This document shows positions 43,517-50,682 of a stretch of 64,000 nucleotides of DNA, piece by piece. Within the stretch, counting starts at the first letter, position 1; each line of letters begins with the position of its first letter. A model generated the notes under the pieces. That model was not told the origin of the DNA. It made no database searches and saw only the letters and a program-made list of their open reading frames with translations. The position numbers were made by a program, and so were the translations under genes. This DNA comes from an uncultured bacterium. GTDB lineage: Bacteria > Bacillota_I > Bacilli_A > RF39 > UBA660. The stretch is from positions 6,315 to 70,314 of the forward strand of contig CAJMSU010000004.1 of the NCBI GenBank assembly GCA_905216155.1, given 5' to 3'.

Positions 43517-44689
43517 ATGGAATTTAAAATTGCTAATGAAAATAAAAATGATGATAATGTTGAAGATAAAAAAAAGAATATTAATAATGATGAATTTAAG
43601 AAAAAGATGAAAAAAATGGCAATATATATTATGGGTGGTTTTGTTATTTTGATGGTAATTCTTGCTATTATGTCTCTTTTTACAAAAAAGAATTATTCTT
43701 ATGATGAGGTAGAAAATATCTTAAAAAGTTCAGCTATTAACTATTTTGCTGATCATAAGAAAAATCTTCCTGTAAATGCTAATCAAATTGTTGAAATTAC
43801 TGATAAAACATTAACTTCTTCTGAATATATGAAAAGTTTAGATGAATATTTAAAATCTGGTGTTAGTTGTAGTGGTAAGGTAGTTGTTCGTAAAGTAGAC
43901 AATAACTATTCATATACTCCATATTTAGATTGTGGTAGTAGTTATTCTTCTAAACCACTATATACTGCACTTACTAAAAAAGTAGTTACATCTGGTGATG
44001 GTATATATAAAACTAATAATGGATATGTTTTTAGGGGAGAAAATGTAAATAATTATGTTCAGCTTGATAAGCGTTTATGGCGAGTAGTTAAAATTAATTC
44101 TGATAATAGTATAATTTTATTACTTGATGGTTCATATATTTTTAGTTATCCATGGGATGATAGATATAATAAAGAATTAGATTATAATGCTGGAATTAAT
44201 GATTATAATGCAAGTAGAGTAAAATCATATTTAAATGATATTTATAATGATAATGATGAAGATGATGCAATATTAAGTAAATCTGATAGATTAAGACTTG
44301 TGAAATTTAATTTATGTATTGGATCTCGTTCTATTGAGGATTCATCAAAAGATAACTCTTTAGAATGTAGTCAGACAGTTGCAAATCAAAAGATTGGTTT
44401 ACTTACGGTTTCTGATTATATGAATGCCAGTCTTGATGCCTCATGTAATAATGCTACTAGTTATTCATGTCAAAATTACAATTACTTAGTTACGGTTGAT
44501 TCAAGTTGGTGGCTTGCAACTTCTGTTGCTGGTACTACAGATGAGGTATTTTCTGTTGGAGATGTTGGTGTTGTTAATAATGAATCAGCATCTGGTTATG
44601 CAGATATTAGACCTATAGTTTCTTTAAGTAATACTACATTTATTAGTGGTGGTAAAGGAACAAAAAATAATCCATATAAGTTGAAATAG
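43517..44689 (+). CDS. Pilin-like/DUF6273-like surface protein (paralogue of the 21071 gene)
   Basis: A 390-aa protein. A charged cytoplasmic N-terminus of about 33 residues precedes one membrane segment (about 35-55), a pilin-like domain (YDEVENILKSSAINYF to YTPYLDCGS), and a C-terminal module from RLWRVVKIN to SWWLATSV, DIRPIVSL and GGKGTKNNPYKL. The last motif nearly matches the ends of the two modules in the 21071 gene, so the two proteins are paralogues placed at either end of the pilus/T4SS gene set. Role unknown; a surface-exposed subunit or substrate is likely. It lies 11 nt after virD4 and is followed by a terminator. Confidence 0.7.
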   Translation: MEFKIANENKNDDNVEDKKKNINNDEFKKKMKKMAIYIMGGFVILMVILAIMSLFTKKNYSYDEVENILKSSAINYFADHKKNLPVNANQIVEITDKTLTSSEYMKSLDEYLKSGVSCSGKVVVRKVDNNYSYTPYLDCGSSYSSKPLYTALTKKVVTSGDGIYKTNNGYVFRGENVNNYVQLDKRLWRVVKINSDNSIILLLDGSYIFSYPWDDRYNKELDYNAGINDYNASRVKSYLNDIYNDNDEDDAILSKSDRLRLVKFNLCIGSRSIEDSSKDNSLECSQTVANQKIGLLTVSDYMNASLDASCNNATSYSCQNYNYLVTVDSSWWLATSVAGTTDEVFSVGDVGVVNNESASGYADIRPIVSLSNTTFISGGKGTKNNPYKLK

Positions 44690-44692
44690 TAT

Positions 44693-44724
44693 AGGAGTCT
44701 ATAATAAGTAGACTTCTTTTTTTT
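44693..44724 (+). terminator. Terminator at the end of the envelope locus
   Basis: AGGAGTCTA pairs with TAGACTTCT (one G-T pair), loop of 7 nt and eight T residues. It marks the right end of the locus. Confidence 0.82.
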
Positions 44725-44751
44725 GCATATTTTAATGTAGAGGTGATTATT

Positions 44752-45042
44752 TTGATAGAAATGGAAGAATTTTTAAAAATTTATGGAGAAAATAAAAACA
44801 TTAATTTAATAGATGTAAGGGATAAGTTTAAATATGAAGTATCTCATATCAATGGTGCTATTAATATACCTAGTAATTATCTAATTACTAATCCAAGTGA
44901 CTATTTGGACAAAAATAAAAAATATTATTTATATTGTTATAATGGACATATTAGTAGAGATTTAAGTAGTGAACTTAATTATTTAGGTTATAATACTATT
45001 AGTGTAGCTGGTGGTTTTAACTATTACTTGTTAATAAAATAG
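44752..45042 (+). CDS. Rhodanese-like domain protein
   Basis: A 96-aa single-domain sulfurtransferase-like protein. NLIDVRDKFKYEVSHINGAINIP is the first rhodanese motif, and YLYCYNGHIS holds the active-site Cys. VAGGFNYYL is the end motif. It starts with TTG, 5 nt after AGAGGTGA; an ATG 9 nt further is a weaker alternative. The active loop CYNGHIS departs from the usual CxxGxR, so sulfur-donor use is uncertain. Confidence 0.83.
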   Translation: MIEMEEFLKIYGENKNINLIDVRDKFKYEVSHINGAINIPSNYLITNPSDYLDKNKKYYLYCYNGHISRDLSSELNYLGYNTISVAGGFNYYLLIK

Positions 45043-45077
45043 AAATGTAATATAATTAGTATACAAGGAGATAAGAT

Positions 45078-45656
45078 ATGGAGCTTATAAATGCATTTGT
45101 GGATTTTTCAACAAAATTTATTTCATCTGGTGGAGTGCTTTATGGATTTTTACTTGTCTTATTAGAGTCAGCTATTCCAGCACTTCCACTTGGTGTTTTT
45201 GTAGCACTTAATGTTAATGCTTTTGGTATGTTTATGGGAATATTTATTTCATGGGTTGCTACTTGTTTAGGATGTTTCTTATCTTACTCTTTATTTTATT
45301 ATTTATCAAATAAATATATTTATAAGTTTTTTAATGCTAAAAAAAAGAGGAAAATTGATAAGGCAATTAACAGGATTAAAAATATTTCTTTTTCTAATTT
45401 AGTATTGTTAATAGCACTCCCTTTTACGCCGGCTTTTTTAATTAATATACTTTGTGGTATTAATTATATTCCTAGAAAGAAGTTTTTGTCGGCAATTTTA
45501 TTAGGAAAAGTATTTATGATAATATTTTGGGGTTATGTTGGAAAGAGTTTAATTGAAAGTATTACTGATATAAGTACTATTATTATAGTGTCAATTATGC
45601 TTTTAATTGCATATTTATTATCTAAAATAGTTAGTAAAAGAATGAATATAGAATAG
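45078..45656 (+). CDS. DedA/VTT-domain membrane protein
   Basis: A 192-aa polytopic protein with about five hydrophobic segments. ESAIPALPLGVFVALN and the later LIALPFTPAFLINILCGINYIPRKKFL match the DedA (SNARE-associated, VTT) family pattern, including the Pro-containing re-entrant loops. Relatives are lipid flippases or act in membrane homeostasis. CAAGGAG precedes the ATG. It lies 11 nt before rmuC. Confidence 0.8.
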   Translation: MELINAFVDFSTKFISSGGVLYGFLLVLLESAIPALPLGVFVALNVNAFGMFMGIFISWVATCLGCFLSYSLFYYLSNKYIYKFFNAKKKRKIDKAINRIKNISFSNLVLLIALPFTPAFLINILCGINYIPRKKFLSAILLGKVFMIIFWGYVGKSLIESITDISTIIIVSIMLLIAYLLSKIVSKRMNIE

Positions 45657-45667
45657 GTGGTTTTAGT

Positions 45668-46744
45668 ATGAATTATGTTATTATTGGATTATTAGTATTA
45701 ATTTTAATTTTGGTAGTTATTTCTTTATTTAAAAATATTAATGAGAGTAATATTACTGAACGTCTTGGTAGACTTGAGGTTAATATGATTAAGGAGCTTG
45801 GTGAATTTAAGGATAGTTTAAGTAAAAATATGAATGATGATTTTACTAAATTAAATGAACAAGTAGAATCTAGATTGTTAGCTATTAATGATAGGGTTAA
45901 TGAACGACTTGATCAAAATTTTGAAAAAACTAATAAAACTTTTATGAATGTAATAGAAAGACTTTCTAAGATAGATGAGGCTCAAAAGAAAATAGAAAAC
46001 TTATCGACTGATATTGTTAGTTTGCAAAGTATTTTAACAGATAAGAAAACGCGTGGTATATTTGGTGAGGTTAATTTGAAACATATTTTATCTAATGTGT
46101 TTGGTGAAAATAATGATAAAATATACAAATTACAATATACTTTAAGTACTGGTGTGATTGCTGATAGTGTTGTATTTGCACCTGAACCATTAGGTACAGT
46201 TGCGATTGATTCTAAGTTTCCTTTGGAGCATTATCAATTGATGGTAGATAAGAATTTATCTCAGACTGAAAGAGATAGTTATGAAAAATTATTTAAACAA
46301 GATATGAAAAAACATATTGATGCGATTAGTAGTAAATATATTATTCCTGGGGAAACTGCAGATCAGGCTATTCTTTTTTTACCAGCTGAGGCTATATTCG
46401 CAGAGGTTAATGCATATCACTCTGATATACTTGATTATGCTTATAAAAAGCGTGTTTGGATAACTAGTCCAACTACTTTGATTTCTACTCTTACAGTTGT
46501 TGAGATGATTATAAAAAATATTGAAAGAGACAAATATACATCAATTATTCATGAAGAACTTAATAAGTTAGGTGTTGAATTTTCTAGATATAGAGAACGT
46601 TGGGATAAACTTGCTCGTAGTATTCAAACAGTTAATAGAGATGTAGAGAGTGTTTCAATTACTGCAGATAAAATATCTAAGAAATTTGATGCTATTAACA
46701 AGGTTGAAGTAGGTAAAAATGATGATGATAAATTTTTAGAATAA
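45668..46744 (+). CDS. rmuC: DNA recombination protein RmuC family
   Basis: A 358-aa protein with an N-terminal membrane segment (residues 2-20), a long coiled coil (about 25-120) and the RmuC nuclease-like domain. LSTDIVSLQSILTDKKTRGIFGEV, VAIDSKFPLEHYQ and FLPAEAIFAEV are family motifs. RmuC limits inversions at short inverted repeats in E. coli. It ends at a terminator. Confidence 0.92.
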   Translation: MNYVIIGLLVLILILVVISLFKNINESNITERLGRLEVNMIKELGEFKDSLSKNMNDDFTKLNEQVESRLLAINDRVNERLDQNFEKTNKTFMNVIERLSKIDEAQKKIENLSTDIVSLQSILTDKKTRGIFGEVNLKHILSNVFGENNDKIYKLQYTLSTGVIADSVVFAPEPLGTVAIDSKFPLEHYQLMVDKNLSQTERDSYEKLFKQDMKKHIDAISSKYIIPGETADQAILFLPAEAIFAEVNAYHSDILDYAYKKRVWITSPTTLISTLTVVEMIIKNIERDKYTSIIHEELNKLGVEFSRYRERWDKLARSIQTVNRDVESVSITADKISKKFDAINKVEVGKNDDDKFLE

Positions 46745-46767
46745 AGACTATATATAGTCTTTTTTTT
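46744..46767 (+). terminator. Terminator of rmuC
   Basis: AAGACTA pairs with TAGTCTT across a TATA loop, then a T-run. Starts in the rmuC stop codon. Confidence 0.8.
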
Positions 46768-46801
46768 AGTATACTTTTTACAAATAAATGTATACTAAAA
46801 A
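46763..46801 (+). repeat. 12-bp inverted repeat next to the rmuC terminator
   Basis: T5AGTATAC (46763-46774) is matched exactly by GTATACTA5 (46790-46801) across a 15-nt spacer. Transcribed rightward it has no T-run beyond it; leftward it would end in T residues. It covers the ATG at 46788 of the next frame. It could be an operator or a reverse-direction terminator. Confidence 0.5.
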
Positions 46802-47033
46802 TGTAGTTGTCATAAATTTTATTATGATAGGTAAAATAGTTTTATTAGTTATTAGTTATTTATTAATGGTTATAGGATTTTCATATTTATGGCTTTATTT
46901 AAATTTATTTTCTTTTGGGTATAGTTTGGGTGAATATATTTGTTATGTTTTAACAAGATATGAATGCTATTTATTTGTTGTTGGTTTTATACTTTTTAAT
47001 GTTTTATTGTTTAGAAAGGGGAAAAATAAATGA
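46788..47033 (+). CDS. Small hypothetical membrane protein
   Basis: An 81-aa frame with two hydrophobic segments (about 15-42 and 58-75). I do not recognise it. No ribosome binding site is seen before the ATG at 46788, which sits inside an inverted repeat; an ATG at 46824 (69 aa) keeps both segments and is as likely. The stop overlaps the start of the next gene (ATGA), which supports it being translated. Confidence 0.45.
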   Translation: MYTKNVVVINFIMIGKIVLLVISYLLMVIGFSYLWLYLNLFSFGYSLGEYICYVLTRYECYLFVVGFILFNVLLFRKGKNK

Positions 47034-47674
47034 TTTATATATATGATATTTTACTTAATTTTGATGATGGTGTTAGGATTTTAGATTTTTATGAATGGGA
47101 TAAGAAGGATGGTCTTACTCATATTAAGAAAATACCTGTTTTTAAGATTGGTTCTATTGATATGGATAATATTATTAATGGTATTGTAAAAGTAGATAGT
47201 TCTTTTTTAGAAAAAATTAATAATAAAACGTTAATATATAAGAGTAAAAGTAATATTAAATATGCTTGTTTGTTTTGTGATTTAAATAGAGTAGTAGCAG
47301 TTGAATTTTATAAAGATGGTAGGTCAATTTGTAAGAGCAGTTTATTACTTGATGAAGAGGAAGAAGTAATTGATGAGTGTAGTTTATTTGATGATTTTAA
47401 ATTTAATTATAAGGTTATAGATAAAAATTCTAATAATTTATTTTTAACAAGGACTGAAGAATTTAGACAAAGATATTTATTAAAAGAGATTGATAATTTA
47501 TTTAAAAATAAGGATGTAGATAAATTTAATTATTTATATGAAGAGATGTTTAAAAAAGATGATTTAAATATAGATGATAGGTATAATATAATGCTTGATG
47601 ATATTAAAAATAATTATAGTTCTAAGTATAATTATTTATATGAAATAGTTAGACTTAGTTATCAAAAAAAATAG
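47030..47674 (+). CDS. DUF3603/UPF0736 (YjbA-like) protein
   Basis: A 214-aa cytoplasmic protein. The layout resembles the YjbA family of Bacilli: an opening YIYDILLNFDDGVRILDFYEWDKKD (given in part), HIKKIPVFKIG, a central VVAVEFYKDGRSICKSSLLLDEE and a C-terminal EEFRQRYLLKEIDNL. In B. subtilis yjbA lies next to trpS; here the gene converges on trpS. No function is established for the family. GAAAGGGG precedes the ATG. Confidence 0.6.
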   Translation: MIYIYDILLNFDDGVRILDFYEWDKKDGLTHIKKIPVFKIGSIDMDNIINGIVKVDSSFLEKINNKTLIYKSKSNIKYACLFCDLNRVVAVEFYKDGRSICKSSLLLDEEEEVIDECSLFDDFKFNYKVIDKNSNNLFLTRTEEFRQRYLLKEIDNLFKNKDVDKFNYLYEEMFKKDDLNIDDRYNIMLDDIKNNYSSKYNYLYEIVRLSYQKK

Positions 47675-47698
47675 GTTACTAATTAGTAATCTATTTTC
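47667..47698. terminator. Bidirectional terminator between the yjbA-like gene and trpS
   Basis: A 16-bp nearly perfect palindrome centred at 47682/47683, A-rich on the left and T-rich on the right. It contains the stop codons of both converging genes. Confidence 0.75.
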
Positions 47699-48684
47699 AT
47701 AGCATGTTTTACTTTTTTCATTTGTTCTTTGGCTTTTTCTTTAGCTTTGTTTGTTCCTTCAGCTAGTATATTATCTACTATTTCTTCATTTTCTTCATAG
47801 TATTTTCTTTTTTCTTTTATTGGTTTTAAAAACTCATTCATTTTATTTATTAGTTCTTTTTTACATTGAACACATCCACGGCTACCTGATTTACATTCTT
47901 TGCATACAGTATCTAGGTTATCTTTGTTTACTAGATTATGATAGTAATATACCATGCATACTTCTGGGTTAGCAATATCATCTTTTTTGATTTTTTTAGG
48001 ATCTGTTATGGCACCCATAATTTTTTGTTTTATGGTATTTTCATCATCAACTAAGTAAATTGCATTACCAAGACTTTTTCCCATTTTATCATTGCCATCA
48101 AGTCCTTTTACTCTAGTTATATTACTTAATACTTGTTGTGGTTCCTTTAGAGTTTCACCATAAATTGAATTGAATTTTCTAACTATTTCTCTACATTGCT
48201 CTAAAAGTGGTAATTGATCATCTCCAACTGGTACAACTTCACCATCAAAGGCAGTAATATCTGCAGCTTGAGACACTGGATATCCTAAAAATCCATAGGT
48301 AATACTTTCACCATTATTACCAAAAAGTTCTTTCTTTTGCGCAATTTCATTTTTTACTGTAGGGTTTCTTTCAAGTCTTGCAACTGTTACTAGGTTTGAA
48401 TAAAATACAGTAAGTTCTGCGATTTCTGGTATTTTTGATTGAATAAAGAAATTTACTTTTTTAGGATCCATACCAATTGATAATAAATCTATTGTAATTT
48501 CTTTAACATTTTTTCTTACTTTATCAGGGTTGTTGAAATTATCTGTTAGAGCTTGGACATCAGCAATTTCTAGATAGAAATCATAATCATTTTGTAATTT
48601 TAAGTAATTACTACAGGCTCCAAAATAATGACCTAAGTGTAAGTTTCCTGTTGGTCGTAGTCCTGTAAGAATAGTTTTTTTCAT
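47683..48684 (-). CDS. trpS: Tryptophanyl-tRNA synthetase
   Basis: A 333-aa class I aminoacyl-tRNA synthetase. The HIGH-type motif is NLHLGHYFG (His16 to His19) and the KMSKS-type motif is DKMGKSLGN. Four Cys in CKECKSGSRGCVQC (about residues 277-290) could bind zinc, as in some bacterial TrpRS. GGAAGTG precedes the ATG. No T-box is seen in the short upstream region, so this copy is not T-box regulated. Confidence 0.95.
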   Translation of the reverse strand: MKKTILTGLRPTGNLHLGHYFGACSNYLKLQNDYDFYLEIADVQALTDNFNNPDKVRKNVKEITIDLLSIGMDPKKVNFFIQSKIPEIAELTVFYSNLVTVARLERNPTVKNEIAQKKELFGNNGESITYGFLGYPVSQAADITAFDGEVVPVGDDQLPLLEQCREIVRKFNSIYGETLKEPQQVLSNITRVKGLDGNDKMGKSLGNAIYLVDDENTIKQKIMGAITDPKKIKKDDIANPEVCMVYYYHNLVNKDNLDTVCKECKSGSRGCVQCKKELINKMNEFLKPIKEKRKYYEENEEIVDNILAEGTNKAKEKAKEQMKKVKHAMKIDY

Positions 48685-48737
48685 AGTATCACTTCCTTTA
48701 GATATTTTATCATAAATCTTTATTTAATACTATATTT

Positions 48738-48766
48738 TTGACAAAAACTTATCTTTATGGTATAAT
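48738..48766 (+). promoter_or_regulatory. Strong promoter of the alpha-CTD-like regulator gene
   Basis: TTGACA (48738-48743), 17-nt spacer, extended -10 TGGTATAAT (48758-48766). It lies in the divergent region with trpS. Confidence 0.82.
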
Positions 48767-48794
48767 TTACTCGTTTTATTAGTGGGGTGAGATT

Positions 48795-49673
48795 ATGAAA
48801 GATATTGTATTTTTAAAACGAAAATTTAATAATGTACCAGATAATGAAATTTATGAATTTTTAAATAAAATAAGTGATTTATCTTTAGATTCTGTTTATT
48901 CTTTAACAGCTGCAGATACATATTTTATTAGAAAGAAATTAGGTGCTTTTGATTCTAATAATACTATTAAAGATAAAGATTTAGCTAATATGTATGAAAT
49001 GGATGTTAAGGAACTAAGATTAAAAGAAGCTAATTTATTTATACATTTAAATAGTATATTGATGGATGAATATGATAAGAAGTTGGTTGATAGTGTAAAT
49101 TGTTTAAAAGAGAAAAAAGCTATTTTAAATCGTATTAATATGGAACCTGAGGATTATATATTATTGAGTGATCTTAATTTCTCTCATAATATTAATTGGA
49201 TTTTAAGTGAGAATAATATTAAAACAGTTACTGATATAAGTAGATATTCTTTTATTGATTTATTAAAAATTAATTATATTAATATAGATATGGTTGAGGA
49301 AATTGATAAAAGATTAGAAATTATTGGTTATTCAATAAAGAAAGATTATAATCTTTATTCGTATGAAGAATTAAAAGAAGAAATTCCTGATAAAGCATAT
49401 GATGTAAAAAGATATGCTCATAATAGGGGTATATGTTTAAAGGGTGAAGAGGAAAGTGATATTGTAGCTTTGGATAATTTGAATTTATCAGCAAGGTCAC
49501 TAAATGCTTTAACTAGAGAAAATATTGAATGTATTGGTGATTTAAAAAATACTTTAGAAGATATTCGTGATATTAGAAATTTAGGCGAAAAAAGTATTTT
49601 TGAAATATATGAAAAATTAGATGAGTATAATAAAAAAGATATGGAAGAAAATGTCAAAAAATTAATTAAGTAG
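48795..49673 (+). CDS. Putative regulator with sigma-region-4-like and two alpha-CTD-like domains
   Basis: A 292-aa cytoplasmic protein. Residues about 35-85 (SLTAADTYFIRKKLGAFDSN, KDLANMYEMDVKELRLKEA) resemble the sigma-70 region 4 helix-turn-helix. Two helix-hairpin-helix segments follow: about 122-180 (LLSDLNFSHNINWILSENN, TDISRYSFIDLLKI) and about 222-278 (ALDNLNLSARSLNALTREN, DIRNLGEKSIFEIYEKLDE). The last one is a good match to the C-terminal domain of RNA polymerase alpha. The parts suggest a protein that touches promoter DNA or RNA polymerase. I know no named family with this layout. GGGGTGAG precedes the ATG. Confidence 0.7.
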   Translation: MKDIVFLKRKFNNVPDNEIYEFLNKISDLSLDSVYSLTAADTYFIRKKLGAFDSNNTIKDKDLANMYEMDVKELRLKEANLFIHLNSILMDEYDKKLVDSVNCLKEKKAILNRINMEPEDYILLSDLNFSHNINWILSENNIKTVTDISRYSFIDLLKINYINIDMVEEIDKRLEIIGYSIKKDYNLYSYEELKEEIPDKAYDVKRYAHNRGICLKGEEESDIVALDNLNLSARSLNALTRENIECIGDLKNTLEDIRDIRNLGEKSIFEIYEKLDEYNKKDMEENVKKLIK

Positions 49674-49703
49674 TATAAATTTATTGATAATGGGGAAGAT
49701 ATT

Positions 49704-50063
49704 ATGGAAAAGTATATAGATAATTTATTAAGAGAATGTTCGAAGGATGAGCTTTTGTTAATTAAAAGTGAAATTTCTAATATGAGCCATGAGGATTTAA
49801 TAGATAGTATTGATACTGCTATTTCATTTAGGGAAGATATTATGAATAAAAGTTATAATAAGCAAGTTAATTTACTTGAAGATAATACTATACCAGATAG
49901 TGTTAGGAGATATTTAAAAAATAATAATATTACTACTATGGCTGATTTATTAGAAAGTGGTATAGAGGATACGAGTTATACAGATCATTGGATTGAATGG
50001 ATAAAAACATATCTTGATATGGATAAGACTATGGAAAATTATAATAGAAATAAATTAAAATAA
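49704..50063 (+). CDS. Small alpha-CTD-like helix-hairpin-helix protein
   Basis: A 119-aa protein. The central segment (about 63-90; IPDSVRRYLKNNNITTMADLLES) resembles the alpha-CTD-like helix-hairpin-helix of the gene upstream, while the N-terminal half is helical and acidic. It lies 30 nt downstream of that gene with GGGGAAG upstream, so they are probably made together. Function unknown. The promoter of the T-box operon follows at once. Confidence 0.62.
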   Translation: MEKYIDNLLRECSKDELLLIKSEISNMSHEDLIDSIDTAISFREDIMNKSYNKQVNLLEDNTIPDSVRRYLKNNNITTMADLLESGIEDTSYTDHWIEWIKTYLDMDKTMENYNRNKLK

Positions 50064-50064
50064 A

Positions 50065-50093
50065 TTGACAAAGTAATTTGTTTTTAGTAAAAT
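50065..50093 (+). promoter_or_regulatory. Promoter of the T-box/gatCAB-aspS operon
   Basis: TTGACA (50065-50070), 17-nt spacer, TAAAAT (50088-50093). It places the transcript start near 50100, just before T-box stem I. Confidence 0.78.
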
Positions 50094-50099
50094 AATTAA

Positions 50100-50366
50100 T
50101 GAAAAGCGAAGAAGAAGAGAAGTAAGTATTATGTTTATTTATAGAGAGCTAGGGTGTGCTGGAACCTAGTAATTGACTAATACTGAATAACACTTTAGAG
50201 TGCTTAAAGAAATTTAGTAGACTAAGCCGGAGGTATCCCGTTATAGATACTTGATTTGTTTGAATCAAGAGTGATTGTAGATATTATATCTATGATAATT
50301 TGGGTGGTACCGCGGAACACTAGTTTTCGTCCCTTAGTTGGATGTTTACTAGTGTTTTTTATTTTT
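50100..50366 (+). ncRNA. T-box riboswitch, apparent Asn specifier (AAC)
   Basis: A leader that senses uncharged tRNA. The conserved T-box core TGGGTGGTACCGCGG lies at 50301-50315. Stem I includes AGTA (in the AAGTAAGTATTA stretch near 50120) and an apical arm CTAGGGTGTGCTGGAACCTAG-like hairpin near 50149-50169. The specifier position, after ATACTGAAT, reads AAC (50189-50191) followed by the expected purine. A terminator hairpin AACACTAG / CTAGTGTT (50316-50323 / 50349-50356) with a T-run ends the leader. AAC fits Asn-tRNA made by GatCAB, encoded downstream. Codon assignment is by eye; no folding was computed. Confidence 0.9.
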
Positions 50367-50382
50367 AGTGGGAGGTTATTTT

Positions 50383-50682
50383 ATGATAGAAAAAGAAAAA
50401 TTGAAAGATTATGCTCATAAATTAATGTTTGATATGGATGATAGTGAATATGAAACATTACAAGAAGAGTTTAATGTTATTTTAAAACAGATGGATTTAA
50501 TAGGAAATATTCCTAATATTAATGATGTTAGTCCAATGACTTTTCCTTTTGTAAATGATGATGTTAGTTTAAGGGAAGATGAGGTAGGAGATTATTTAAC
50601 TACTTCTGAGGTTTTGGCAAACGCTAAACATCAAATTAATGATCAAGTTAAGGTTCCTAAGGTGGTGGATGAAGATGTATAG
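50383..50682 (+). CDS. gatC: Aspartyl/glutamyl-tRNA amidotransferase subunit C
   Basis: A 99-aa subunit that stabilises the GatAB complex. EFNVILKQMDLIGNI, DVSPMTFPF and SLREDEVGD are GatC family motifs. The ATG at 50383 follows GGGAGG; an in-frame GTG at 50368 precedes that site and is not used. Its end overlaps the gatA start. The operon is under the T-box upstream. Confidence 0.93.
   Translation: MIEKEKLKDYAHKLMFDMDDSEYETLQEEFNVILKQMDLIGNIPNINDVSPMTFPFVNDDVSLREDEVGDYLTTSEVLANAKHQINDQVKVPKVVDEDV

Noticed and set aside
17811..44724. The secretion locus as an integrative conjugative element.
   Set aside because: No relaxase, integrase, oriT-like repeat, tRNA junction or direct repeats are visible, and base use matches the flanking housekeeping genes.
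47751..47972. A forward hydrophobic frame opposite trpS.
   Set aside because: It is the complement of the well-supported trpS gene and has no ribosome binding site.
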